Source of the DNA: G963676795 sp963677215 | GTDB taxonomy: Bacteria; Desulfobacterota; Desulfuromonadia; Desulfuromonadales; Geopsychrobacteraceae | NCBI GenBank assembly: GCA_963677215.1 | Contig: OY781919.1 | Span: 434,001-498,000, forward strand | Length of the DNA: 64,000 nucleotides | Direction: 5' to 3' | Part shown: piece by piece, positions 42,805 to 51,114 of the stretch | Position numbering within the stretch: position 1 is the first letter of the stretch | Layout: each line of letters opens with the position of its first letter | Notes under the pieces: generated by a model | Database searches by the model: none | The model's input: the letters and a program-made list of their open reading frames with translations, nothing else | Told to the model about the DNA's origin: nothing | Program-made: the position numbers and the translations under genes

Positions 42805-44088
42805 GTGACCGACAAAACTATCACCTACAGTGAAATTTCACTGTTTTTCTTCCCGCTAGTCCTGAATGTTCAGCTGATGAGCATTTCCCACACCATTATC
42901 AACGGCGCCCTGGCCAGACTCGACAACTACGTCACAGCACTGGCGGGGATGTCGGTGGCGATCGTCATTCACCTCTTTATCGCTTCAGCCGCATTTCAGA
43001 ACCACACGGTCACCATCACCATGGCCCGCGGAAAAAAGTCACTGATCAGTGTCATCCTGTTCATCCTGATGACAGCCTGCTACATCTCTATCCTGCTCAA
43101 CCTGATCGCCTATTCACCACTCGGCGAACTGGTCATCGTCAAACTGATGGGCGCCTCTGACGAGGTTGCGATAGAAGCTCGCAACGCCATAAAACTGCTG
43201 GCAATCCTCCCCTTCTTCACCGGCTTTCGCTATCTCTGCCAGGGGTTGCTGATCCGGGCTCGAAGAACCGGACTGGTCTCTCTGGCCACCGGGATTCGCG
43301 TCGTTGCCCTGTTTCTCTACCTGGCAGTCGGTCGGCTCTGGTTTTATGGCGCCCAGCTCGGCGCCTTTGCCCTGGTCAGCTGCGTCATCACCGAATCGCT
43401 AGCCATTGCCTGGCTGGCCTGGGGCGTCCGTCAGCCGTTTACGCCCGACGCCGAGGAGAAGAGTTTTACGGAAATCTTCCGCTATGCCCTGCCGCTTGCC
43501 TATTCCTCCTCTTTACAGCAGACTATTCCGCTGCTGATCAGCGCGATTATCGGCCGCTTCAACGACGGCACCCTGGCCCTGGCCGCCTTCGGCGTTATCC
43601 GTGGCTTTATCTTTCTGCTCGCCGGCCCGATGCGTAACCTGCAACAGGCCTATCTGACCCTGGTCCGACACAGTACCGACACAAAAAAATTGCTGCGTTT
43701 CAGCCTGGCCACGGCGATCGTCATGGGCTGCCTGGTGCTGCTCACGGCCGGCCCGCTCAACACCTTGGTCCTTGGACGACTGCTCGGTGTTGAAACCGAC
43801 CTGCGCCACTATCTGATCACCGGATTGGTCTGCTGCAGCCTGTTCCCCCCGCTTTATGCCTTTACCAATCTGTTGCGTGGCTGGTTTTCAGCAACCGGCA
43901 ACACCGGTAAGCTTGGCTCGTCAACTATGCTCAAGTGCGCATTTCTACTACTTTGCTGGTGGCCGCTGTTGCACTGGCCATTAGCGGTACCCGGCATCAT
44001 CATCGGCATCCTCCTGCTGCTGCTGGCCGAACTGATCGAATGCAGCTACCTTTTTCTCCAGCAGCGCCGCTTCAGCAGTAGAAAATAG
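42805..44088 (+). CDS. Polytopic membrane transporter, ANKH/MATE-like
   Basis: The 427-residue product has about twelve hydrophobic segments. It opens with EISLFFFPLVLNVQLMSISHTIINGALARL, a pattern that in my reading fits the ANKH (progressive ankylosis) branch of the MATE/MOP superfamily better than drug-efflux MATE. Bacterial members have unknown substrates; animal ANKH exports citrate, ATP or pyrophosphate. The GTG start lies three bases after gph. Operon context is with housekeeping genes only. Confidence 0.75.
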   Translation: MTDKTITYSEISLFFFPLVLNVQLMSISHTIINGALARLDNYVTALAGMSVAIVIHLFIASAAFQNHTVTITMARGKKSLISVILFILMTACYISILLNLIAYSPLGELVIVKLMGASDEVAIEARNAIKLLAILPFFTGFRYLCQGLLIRARRTGLVSLATGIRVVALFLYLAVGRLWFYGAQLGAFALVSCVITESLAIAWLAWGVRQPFTPDAEEKSFTEIFRYALPLAYSSSLQQTIPLLISAIIGRFNDGTLALAAFGVIRGFIFLLAGPMRNLQQAYLTLVRHSTDTKKLLRFSLATAIVMGCLVLLTAGPLNTLVLGRLLGVETDLRHYLITGLVCCSLFPPLYAFTNLLRGWFSATGNTGKLGSSTMLKCAFLLLCWWPLLHWPLAVPGIIIGILLLLLAELIECSYLFLQQRRFSSRK

Positions 44089-44255
44089 TTCAATGATCCG
44101 GCCTCCCAGGACCAACCATTGATATCTTCCAGCTGACCCGGAACCTGCAGAATCGCGCTAAATGGCCGTTTTTCGGTGACAAAGCTAGTTATCTTGTGAT
44201 TTAATGCGCGTTCTAAAAACCCAATACGATGTGTAGACTTTTAAAGGAGTATGAA

Positions 44256-44819
44256 ATGTACACCTGTTCCGACCTGAAAAAAGGGCTGAAACTGATGATC
44301 GATGGTGACCCGCACGTCATCGTCCAATACGATTTTACCAAGCCGGGCAAAGGCCAGGCTCTCTATAAATGCAAGCTGCGTAACATGATCACCGGCTCTC
44401 TGTTCGATCGCACCTATCGCAGTGGCGAATCGTTCGAACCGGCCAGTCTGGAAGAACGCGATATGCAGTATCTCTACCAGGATGAAACAGGCTACGTCTT
44501 CATGGACAAGAAGAACTACGAGCAGATCACCCTGGACGAAGGGACTCTCGGTGACGACAAGTACTTCCTGATCGACAACATGGACGTCAGTATCCTTATG
44601 CACGGCGAACGAGGCATTGGTATCAGCCTGCCGAACTTCGTCAACCTGCGCGTCACCCAGGCCGATCCATGGGTCAAAGGCGATACCGCGGCAGGCAACA
44701 ACAAACCGGCGACCGTGGAAACCGGCTACACCCTGCAGGTGCCTTCCTTTGTCGAAAACGAAACCCTGATCCAGATCGACACCCGCACCGGCGAATATGT
44801 AACCCGCGTCAAGGAATAA
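44256..44819 (+). CDS. efp: Translation elongation factor P
   Basis: The 187-residue product has the three EF-P beta-barrel domains. The tip of domain I carries PGKGQA with the Lys that EpmA modifies (near residue 34). AAAGGAG precedes the ATG at 44256. It rescues ribosomes stalled at polyproline. The neighbouring gene encodes the modifying enzyme. Confidence 0.97.
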   Translation: MYTCSDLKKGLKLMIDGDPHVIVQYDFTKPGKGQALYKCKLRNMITGSLFDRTYRSGESFEPASLEERDMQYLYQDETGYVFMDKKNYEQITLDEGTLGDDKYFLIDNMDVSILMHGERGIGISLPNFVNLRVTQADPWVKGDTAAGNNKPATVETGYTLQVPSFVENETLIQIDTRTGEYVTRVKE

Positions 44820-44822
44820 GTC

Positions 44823-45734
44823 GTGGAAGCAAACTGGCAGTTGAGCAGAAAACGCCAGACCCTCGAAGCCAGAGCCCGGATCATTCATCAGATCCGGGCT
44901 TTCTTCATGGCATGCGACTTTCTCGAGGTCGAGACCCCGCTGCGCATCCCGGCTAATGCGCCCGAGTTCTATATCGATGCCGTCCCGTCCGGTGACTGGT
45001 TCCTCCAGACCTCGCCCGAACTGTGCATGAAACGTCTGCTCGCCGCCGGCTATGAACGGATCTACCAGATCAGTCACTGCTGGAGAAGCGGGGAAAGAGG
45101 CCAGCGCCACCTGCCCGAGTACAGTATGCTCGAATGGTATCGCAGCCACTGCGACTATCATAGTTTGATGGATGATTGTGAAGCACTGATTTCAGCTCTT
45201 GTACCAAACCAAACTCTGGTCTGGCAGGGGCAGAGCATCGATCTGACACCCCCATGGCCGCGGCTCACCGTCGCTGAAGCATTCGATCACTACGCACCGT
45301 TAAGACAGGAACAGGCTCTTGACCAAGGGCTCTTCGATGAAATGATCGCCCTGCATGTGGAACCGAACCTGCCAAAGGACAAGCCGTTGTTCCTCTGCGA
45401 ATACCCCAGAGAACACGCCGCTCTGGCCCGTCTCAAGCAAGACAATGACAAGGTCGCAGAACGTTTCGAACTCTACATTGGCGGCATGGAACTGGCCAAC
45501 GCCTTCTCCGAGCTGACCGACGCACATGAGCAACGGGCACGATTCGCAGCAGAAGAATCTGCTCGGCGTGTAGCAGGCAAGCCAGCCTACCCGTCTCCCG
45601 AACCCTTTCTCTACGAACTTGCAGCCATGCAGCCTAGCGCCGGGATCGCCCTGGGCTTAGACCGCCTGGTAATGCTGCTCTGCGATCTGGATGATATTTC
45701 CGACTCCGTCTGCTTTACACCGGAGCAGTTGTAG
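44823..45734 (+). CDS. epmA: EF-P lysyltransferase EpmA (PoxA/GenX/YjeA)
   Basis: The 303-residue product is a class II lysyl-tRNA-synthetase-like enzyme without the anticodon-binding domain. Motif 2 is WRSGERG followed by PEYSMLEWYR, and motif 3 is ASGIALGLDRLVML-like. It adds beta-lysine to the EF-P lysine. The GTG start has AAGGA at the end of efp. EpmB, which makes beta-lysine, is not in the window. Confidence 0.95.
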   Translation: MEANWQLSRKRQTLEARARIIHQIRAFFMACDFLEVETPLRIPANAPEFYIDAVPSGDWFLQTSPELCMKRLLAAGYERIYQISHCWRSGERGQRHLPEYSMLEWYRSHCDYHSLMDDCEALISALVPNQTLVWQGQSIDLTPPWPRLTVAEAFDHYAPLRQEQALDQGLFDEMIALHVEPNLPKDKPLFLCEYPREHAALARLKQDNDKVAERFELYIGGMELANAFSELTDAHEQRARFAAEESARRVAGKPAYPSPEPFLYELAAMQPSAGIALGLDRLVMLLCDLDDISDSVCFTPEQL

Positions 45735-45857
45735 CAAACTACTGTAATCAGTCCTTGTGTTTGGTCAAAAGCGACCAGATGGGCTATAGTCTTTTGTGAA
45801 CCTGGCACTTGCTGATTGCCACAGGGTTCGACGCTACAGCAATTAATGAGGAGTTCA

Positions 45858-46442
45858 ATGGAGTTTTTAGCCGACAATCCGACAGTCGCTCTGTTCCTGT
45901 TACCGGTCCTGGTTTTTCTAGCCAGAATTCTGGATGTTTCGATCGGCACTCTGCGAATCATCTTCGTTGCCAAGGGACTGAAGTACTTTGCTGCCGTGCT
46001 CGGCTTCTTTGAATCACTGATCTGGCTGTTGGCGGTTGCCCAGGTCATGCAGAACCTGACCTCCTGGCAGACCTATGTGGCTTTTGCCCTTGGCTTTGCA
46101 GCAGGGAACTATGTCGGCATTGTTCTCGAAGAGCGCATAGCCCTTGGCAATCTGCTGATCCGGGTCATCACCCGCAGGGAAGCGGATAAGCTCGACTCCG
46201 TTCTACGCGAGCAAGGCTACGGGGTAACGAGTGTCGATGCCGAAGGGACTGATGGTCCGGTCAAGCTGATCTTTACCATCGCCAAACGCAGAAACCTGGC
46301 AAAGATTCTGACCATCATCAAAAAGTACAATCCAAACGCATTCTACACCATTGAGGATATGCGCTTTGTCAAGGAGACCAGCTTACCGCCTATCGCAAGA
46401 AGAAGTCTGCTGCCCAGCCTGGCAATCAACAGAAGAAAATAA
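45858..46442 (+). CDS. UPF0316 (DUF5698/DUF2179) membrane protein
   Basis: The 194-residue product has an N-terminal membrane domain with three helices and a conserved segment RILDVSIGTLRIIFVAKG. A cytoplasmic C-terminal DUF2179 domain (YGVTSVDAEG) follows. Function is unknown. GAGGAG precedes the ATG. A short gap of about 120 bp upstream shows nothing distinct. Confidence 0.88.
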   Translation: MEFLADNPTVALFLLPVLVFLARILDVSIGTLRIIFVAKGLKYFAAVLGFFESLIWLLAVAQVMQNLTSWQTYVAFALGFAAGNYVGIVLEERIALGNLLIRVITRREADKLDSVLREQGYGVTSVDAEGTDGPVKLIFTIAKRRNLAKILTIIKKYNPNAFYTIEDMRFVKETSLPPIARRSLLPSLAINRRK

Positions 46443-46444
46443 AA

Positions 46445-46468
46445 AAAGGCCGACAAAAGCCGGCCTTT
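46445..46468 (-). terminator. Terminator facing the zinc-ribbon gene
   Basis: An 8-bp stem AAAGGCCG/CGGCCTTT is followed on the minus strand by a TTTTTTTATTTT run. It ends the small zinc-ribbon gene and may also slow plus-strand readthrough. Confidence 0.85.
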
Positions 46469-46492
46469 CCACAATTTCATTTGGTTATTTTA

Positions 46493-46651
46493 TCAATCTA
46501 TTCTGGCATTGTTATTATGGCGTGTTCTGTTTGCCAGAATAATCGGATCAATCATCTCTCCGCAGGATGTACACTTCCAAGCGTCGAAAGCCCGGACAAA
46601 GTCATAATACTTTTCTGAGTACATTCTTCCTTTGCATTTTGGACATTTCAT
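46493..46651 (-). CDS. 52-residue zinc-ribbon protein
   Basis: The product has CPKC at residues 3-6 and CTSC at residues 27-30, a typical four-cysteine zinc ribbon separated by a Tyr/Phe-rich loop. The ATG at 46651 is preceded by AGGAGGT at seven bases, and a strong terminator follows. Similar small proteins occur widely in this order. The role is unknown, perhaps a regulatory or RNA-binding zinc finger. Confidence 0.8.
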   Translation of the reverse strand: MKCPKCKGRMYSEKYYDFVRAFDAWKCTSCGEMIDPIILANRTRHNNNARID

Positions 46652-46982
46652 CGTGACCTCCTGTCAGCAAAAATTAAATCAGCAACTTTTCATTTGGTAG
46701 CAAGTCAACTATCTACACAGGACATGCCAAGTTCTGTACGATACTTCGCCATGACCACTTTCAAAAATAAGAAGTAGCGCAAAAACAATAGGTTAAATAG
46801 TTTAAATTTATAAAAAAAGCTGTAAAATCAAGAGATTCGTACAGTCGTACAAGTTTCTTAAATGACCATTACCGACTGGATCGCCAATATATTGACGATC
46901 TTTGAGATGTGAAAAGCTTAACGAAATTTCGCAGGAATAGTATTCACAGATAGAAAACAGTGGAATACGCAGAAATACTGAG

Positions 46983-47024
46983 CTGGCCAGAAGATCGTCA
47001 TAAATATGACGATCTTCTGGCCAG
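46983..47024. repeat. Perfect 20-bp inverted repeat with two-base centre
   Basis: The left arm (46983-47002) and the right arm (47005-47024) are exact complements with AA between. No T-run follows on either side. The ten-base motif TGACGATCTT in the right arm also occurs near 46893-46903. It lies in the 543-bp gap 46652-47195, which has no supported gene; a seven-base motif TCGTACA occurs at 46837 and 46845 and inverted at 46735. Confidence 0.75.
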
Positions 47025-47124
47025 GCGTTAGAAATTTGACGAAGCTACAAAAAAAGAATACGGCGCATTTTTCCTTTAGGCCTGAAGCAGGAGCAAGCAA
47101 AGGAGCAGTCTGATCTCCGAAGCA

Positions 47125-47184
47125 CTGAACAAGGATGCCGACGAGGAAATTTTCTATCCGACGCTTGCCGCAGAAAGTCGTTGA
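47125..47184 (+). pseudogene. Possible remnant of a hemerythrin-like gene
   Basis: A 19-codon open stretch (LNKDADEEIFYPTLAAESR) ending in TGA resembles the last part of a hemerythrin HHE domain (EE..FP pattern). The upstream part of the gene is not present and an in-frame stop lies before it. It may be chance. Confidence 0.2.
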
Positions 47185-47195
47185 TCATGAGCTGA

Positions 47196-48764
47196 TCAGA
47201 GATGATCCTTATAGAGCTTGTAGGTCAGCGCATCCGCCAACGCCTGATAGGAAGCATCGATAACGTTACTGCTGACACCGACCGTTCCCCAGCGCCCGTC
47301 ATGGTCGCCAGACTCAACCAGAACCCGGATCACGGAATCGGTCCCCTGGCTTGAGGGCAGGACCCTGACCTTGTAATCGAGCAGTTTGACATCGGCAATC
47401 TGCGGATAGAAGTTGATCAACGCCTTGCGCATGGCCGCATCGAGGGCATTGACCGGACCGTTACCATCTGCTGCGGTATGCTCGACCTTGCCGCCAACCT
47501 TGATTTTGATCGTCGCTTCGGAAACCGGCTGCTTGTCATTCTCACGCAAGGTGTCGATAACCCGGAAGGCAGAAATTGTGAAAAAGTGTTTGAGCTTCCC
47601 CATCGCCTTGAGCATTAACAGCTCAAAAGAGGCCTCTGCCCCCTCGAACTGGAAGCCCTTGTTCTCAAGCCCCTTGATATCTTCAAGGATCTCAAGGGTG
47701 ACCGGATCTTTGCTGTCAAGTTCGATACCGCATTCTTCGGCCTTGGCCAGAATATTCGAGCGTCCGGCCAGGTCCGAAATCAGGATGCGGGTCTGGTTAC
47801 CGACCAGTTCGGGACGGATATGCTCGTAGGTCTCCGGATGGCGCTGGATCGCCGAGACATGAACGCCACCTTTGTGGGCAAAAGCCGAATTACCGACATA
47901 GGCCTGATGCTTGTTCGGGGTAAGATTAGCCAGTTCGTAGAGGTAACGCGAAGTATTTCTCATCCTTTTTAGAGCGTCCTCTTCCAGGCACTCCTTATCC
48001 ATTTTGAGCTTAAGTGCCGGGATGATCGAACATAGGTTGGCATTCCCGCAGCGCTCACCAAAACCGTTCATGGTCCCCTGAACATGGATGGCGCCGGATT
48101 CGATAGCGACAAGCGAATTAGCCACTGCACATTCACTGTCATTGTGAGCGTGGATACCCAGCGGAACCTTGATGACCTTCTGGACTGCGGCCATGATCGC
48201 CGAAATCTCCTGCGGCAGGGTTCCACCGTTGGTATCGCAGAGCACGATACAATCGACATTGGCCGCGGCTGCCGACTCCAGAGTCTTCAGCGCGTAGTCA
48301 GGGTTTTTCTTGTAACCGTCAAAGAAGTGTTCCGCATCGTAGATGACCTCACCGATCCGGCCTTTCAGGTAAAGCAGAGAATCATGGATCAATTCAAGAT
48401 TCTCCTCGAGGGAGATCCTCAACGCTTCTGTGACATGAAAATCCCAGGTCTTACCGAAAATGGTAATGACATCCGGTTCTGCATCAAGCAACATACGGAT
48501 ATTGGCGTCATCCTGCGCAGCAACATTGGCCCTGCGCGTCGATCCGAAGGCGGAGATCTTGCTGTGACGCAGTTTCTCTTTTTTTATCGCCTGAAAAAAA
48601 TCGATATCCTTCGGATTCGAACCGGGCCAGCCGCCTTCGATATAATCGATCCCCAGCTCATCGAGACGCTTGGCGATCAGGACCTTATCCTCAACCTGAA
48701 ACGAGATATCCTCGGCCTGAGTTCCATCTCTCAAGGTTGTGTCGTATAGCTGTACCCGGTTCAT
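47196..48764 (-). CDS. cimA: (R)-citramalate synthase
   Basis: The 522-residue product is in the LeuA/CimA family: YDTTLRDGTQAEDISF at residues 6-21, GGWPGSNPKD, HAHNDSECAVANSL and a C-terminal regulatory domain. CimA condenses pyruvate with acetyl-CoA in the pyruvate route to isoleucine, used by Geobacter relatives. The length and the C-terminal domain fit CimA rather than homocitrate synthase. The ATG at 48764 is preceded by AAGGA. It closes the leftward superoperon. Confidence 0.9.
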   Translation of the reverse strand: MNRVQLYDTTLRDGTQAEDISFQVEDKVLIAKRLDELGIDYIEGGWPGSNPKDIDFFQAIKKEKLRHSKISAFGSTRRANVAAQDDANIRMLLDAEPDVITIFGKTWDFHVTEALRISLEENLELIHDSLLYLKGRIGEVIYDAEHFFDGYKKNPDYALKTLESAAAANVDCIVLCDTNGGTLPQEISAIMAAVQKVIKVPLGIHAHNDSECAVANSLVAIESGAIHVQGTMNGFGERCGNANLCSIIPALKLKMDKECLEEDALKRMRNTSRYLYELANLTPNKHQAYVGNSAFAHKGGVHVSAIQRHPETYEHIRPELVGNQTRILISDLAGRSNILAKAEECGIELDSKDPVTLEILEDIKGLENKGFQFEGAEASFELLMLKAMGKLKHFFTISAFRVIDTLRENDKQPVSEATIKIKVGGKVEHTAADGNGPVNALDAAMRKALINFYPQIADVKLLDYKVRVLPSSQGTDSVIRVLVESGDHDGRWGTVGVSSNVIDASYQALADALTYKLYKDHL

Positions 48765-48788
48765 CAATGACTATCCTTTTTGCAGTAC

Positions 48789-50021
48789 TTACTCTTCTTC
48801 ATTATCCTGGCGATCGAGACCAAAGGCCTGGTGCAGCACGCGAACAGCGAGCTCGGTGTATTTGGAATCGATAATACAGGAGGTCTTGATTTCACTGGTC
48901 GAGATCATCTCGATATTGATGCCTTCGCGGGACAGGGACTCGAACATGGTGCTGGCAACACCGGAATGAGAACGCATCCCGACGCCGACGATCGAAACCT
49001 TGGCAATGCTGGTATCATGGCTGACTCCCAGGGCGCCAATCTTCGGTGCGACCTCTTCAATGATCTGCACCGCCTTCTTGCAGTCGCTCTTCGGAACGGT
49101 GAAGGTCATGTCGGTGGCACCTTCCTTGGAGACGTTCTGAATGATCATATCGACGGTAATATTGTTGTTGCTCAGTGGAGTGAAAATCTGCGCTGCGACG
49201 CCCGGCTGATCCGGCACACCGAAGATGCTGATTTTTGCTTCATCCTTGTTGTAGGTAACACCTGAAACCAGTACGGTCTCCATCTCTGAATCCTCCTTCA
49301 TAACGAGCGTACCAGGCCTGTCGTCGAAGCTGGTGCGCACATGAATAACGACGTTGTATTTTTTAGCAAATTCGACGCTGCGGATCTGCAGGATCTTGGC
49401 CCCCAGAGAAGCCATCTCGAGCATCTCCTCGTAGGAGATCCGGTCGATCTTGCGCGCTTCGGGGACAATTCGCGGATCAGTGGTATAGACCCCGTCGACA
49501 TCAGTGTAGATCTCGCAGACATCGGCTTTCAGTCCTGCGGCAATCGCCACCGCCGAGGTATCAGAACCGCCACGGCCGAGCGTGGTGATGTTCCCTTCTT
49601 CGTCAACCCCCTGGAACCCTGCAACAACGATGATGGTACCGCTCTTGAGGTCTTCACGAATCTTCTTGTCATCGATGCTCTTGATGCGTGCCTTGGAATG
49701 AGCGCTGTCTGTGAGCATCGGAATCTGGTCACCAAGATAACTCTTGGCATTGTAACCCATCGACTGCAGACACATTGCCAGCAGGGCGATGGTCACCTGC
49801 TCACCGGTGGAGACCAGGACATCGTATTCACGCTCGTTGGGGAACTCACAGACCTCTTCGGCGAGAGCGACGAGACGATTGGTCTCACCCGACATGGCCG
49901 ACACGATGACAACGACATCGTTGCCGTCATCATAGGTTTTGGCCACCCGGCGAGCCACGTTACGGATACGCTCAACCGTACCAACCGAGGTGCCACCATA
50001 TTTCTGAACTACCAGGGCCAT
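48789..50021 (-). CDS. lysC: Aspartate kinase
   Basis: The 410-residue product has the kinase domain (VVQKYGGTSVGT at the start, GRGGSDTSAVA) and two C-terminal ACT domains (VSIVGVGMRSHSGVAS and EISTSEIKTS segments). It starts the Asp family and is feedback regulated through ACT domains. The ATG has AGGAGG upstream at a long spacing. It is separated from cimA by 24 bases. Confidence 0.96.
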   Translation of the reverse strand: MALVVQKYGGTSVGTVERIRNVARRVAKTYDDGNDVVVIVSAMSGETNRLVALAEEVCEFPNEREYDVLVSTGEQVTIALLAMCLQSMGYNAKSYLGDQIPMLTDSAHSKARIKSIDDKKIREDLKSGTIIVVAGFQGVDEEGNITTLGRGGSDTSAVAIAAGLKADVCEIYTDVDGVYTTDPRIVPEARKIDRISYEEMLEMASLGAKILQIRSVEFAKKYNVVIHVRTSFDDRPGTLVMKEDSEMETVLVSGVTYNKDEAKISIFGVPDQPGVAAQIFTPLSNNNITVDMIIQNVSKEGATDMTFTVPKSDCKKAVQIIEEVAPKIGALGVSHDTSIAKVSIVGVGMRSHSGVASTMFESLSREGINIEMISTSEIKTSCIIDSKYTELAVRVLHQAFGLDRQDNEEE

Positions 50022-50171
50022 AACTTTTTTCTTCCTCCTTATCAGGAAAAACCGACAAAAGCATCGCTAATGTCGGCATTTAGACGCTAAAGCAAGCCTA
50101 AAAGAGCCACTTAAATAACAGGATTTCACCTGCTGGTCAAAAGCTTTTTCGTCTGCCTGCTGTTACGGGTG

Positions 50172-50663
50172 TCAGCTCACCAGACTAAAACCGTTCAGCT
50201 CCGAGCGCAAGAGATTCAGCAGGTTTTCTGCCTCTTCCCCTTTGGCCTTCAGCCGAATCGAGCGACGCTGTTCCTCAACTGGCGTCAACATGAGCCAGAG
50301 GCCGTCAACCGAGTCATCTTCCAGTCGCTCCGGCCACTCAATCAGCGCAACACCTGCGCCGAAGGCGAACTCATCAAAACCGATTTCGAGTAACTCATCG
50401 GGATCACTGAGCCGGTAAAGATCGAAATGATACAGATCGAGCCGCGCCGGATAGTGATTCATCAGGGTAAAGGTCGGACTTGTGATCGGCACATCCTCGG
50501 GGACCCCGAGCCCTCTGGCGATGCCGCGGGCGAGGACAGACTTACCCGCACCGAGAGTCCCCTGCAGCATGATCGGCAGGGGACCCGGCAGGAGCTGTCC
50601 AAGCAGATAACCGAGTCGCAGGGTCTGCTCTTCCGACTCGGTGACGATTTCAATGTCGTACAA
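50172..50663 (-). CDS. tsaE: tRNA threonylcarbamoyladenosine ATPase TsaE
   Basis: The 163-residue product has a Walker A (GTLGAGKS, near residue 40) and the TsaE segments SPTFTLMNHY and LYHFDLYRL. It is the ATPase that assists TsaB/TsaD in making t6A at tRNA position 37. The start is TTG at 50663 with GGAG seven bases upstream, two bases downstream of the CBS gene. TsaB and TsaD are not in the window. Confidence 0.95.
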   Translation of the reverse strand: MYDIEIVTESEEQTLRLGYLLGQLLPGPLPIMLQGTLGAGKSVLARGIARGLGVPEDVPITSPTFTLMNHYPARLDLYHFDLYRLSDPDELLEIGFDEFAFGAGVALIEWPERLEDDSVDGLWLMLTPVEEQRRSIRLKAKGEEAENLLNLLRSELNGFSLVS

Positions 50664-50664
50664 C

Positions 50665-51114
50665 CTACATCTCCATCGAACGGATCAAATCGAGACGGGC
50701 GACAACGCCGACCATCCGGCCGGCGTCAATGACCGGCAGCAGATGAACCTTTTTCTGGCTCATCAGTCCAGCCAGCTCACGCACATCCGTGTCGGGCGTA
50801 CAGGTCACCGGATTTCTGCTGCAGATCTCGCCGACGGTCGTCGCAGTGATCCGGTCGACCTCATGCTTGAAATTCTTTTCACTCTCAAGATAGAACACCC
50901 AGTCAAAGAGGGCGATAACCGTCGGGATATGCAGAGGCTTCTGCTGTTCGATCAGATCGGTTTCTGAGACGATACCGATCAGTTTGCCGCTGCCGTCGAG
51001 GACAGGAAACGAACTGTGCCCGCTGGAAACAAAGGTTTTAGCCAGGTCTTCAATACTGGTGTCGGTTGTGACTGAAACCACCTCTTTGGTCATGATGTCG
51101 CGTGCTGTCAGCAT
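50665..51114 (-). CDS. Paired CBS-domain protein
   Basis: The 149-residue product consists of two CBS motifs (TDTSIEDLAKTFV...SSFPVLD and DVRELAGLM...HLLPVIDAG). CBS pairs bind adenosyl ligands such as AMP, ATP or c-di-AMP. Because it sits in the c-di-AMP synthase operon, c-di-AMP binding is an attractive guess, not shown. It overlaps the end of the upstream nnr gene by seven bases. Confidence 0.9.
   Translation of the reverse strand: MLTARDIMTKEVVSVTTDTSIEDLAKTFVSSGHSSFPVLDGSGKLIGIVSETDLIEQQKPLHIPTVIALFDWVFYLESEKNFKHEVDRITATTVGEICSRNPVTCTPDTDVRELAGLMSQKKVHLLPVIDAGRMVGVVARLDLIRSMEM

Noticed and set aside
45735..45857. Riboswitch upstream of the UPF0316 gene
   Set aside because: The gap is short and I could not match it to any conserved riboswitch core.
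46918..47100. 60-codon minus-strand frame across the 20-bp dyad
   Set aside because: It is rich in Phe and Cys with no start signal; the dyad explains the sequence better.
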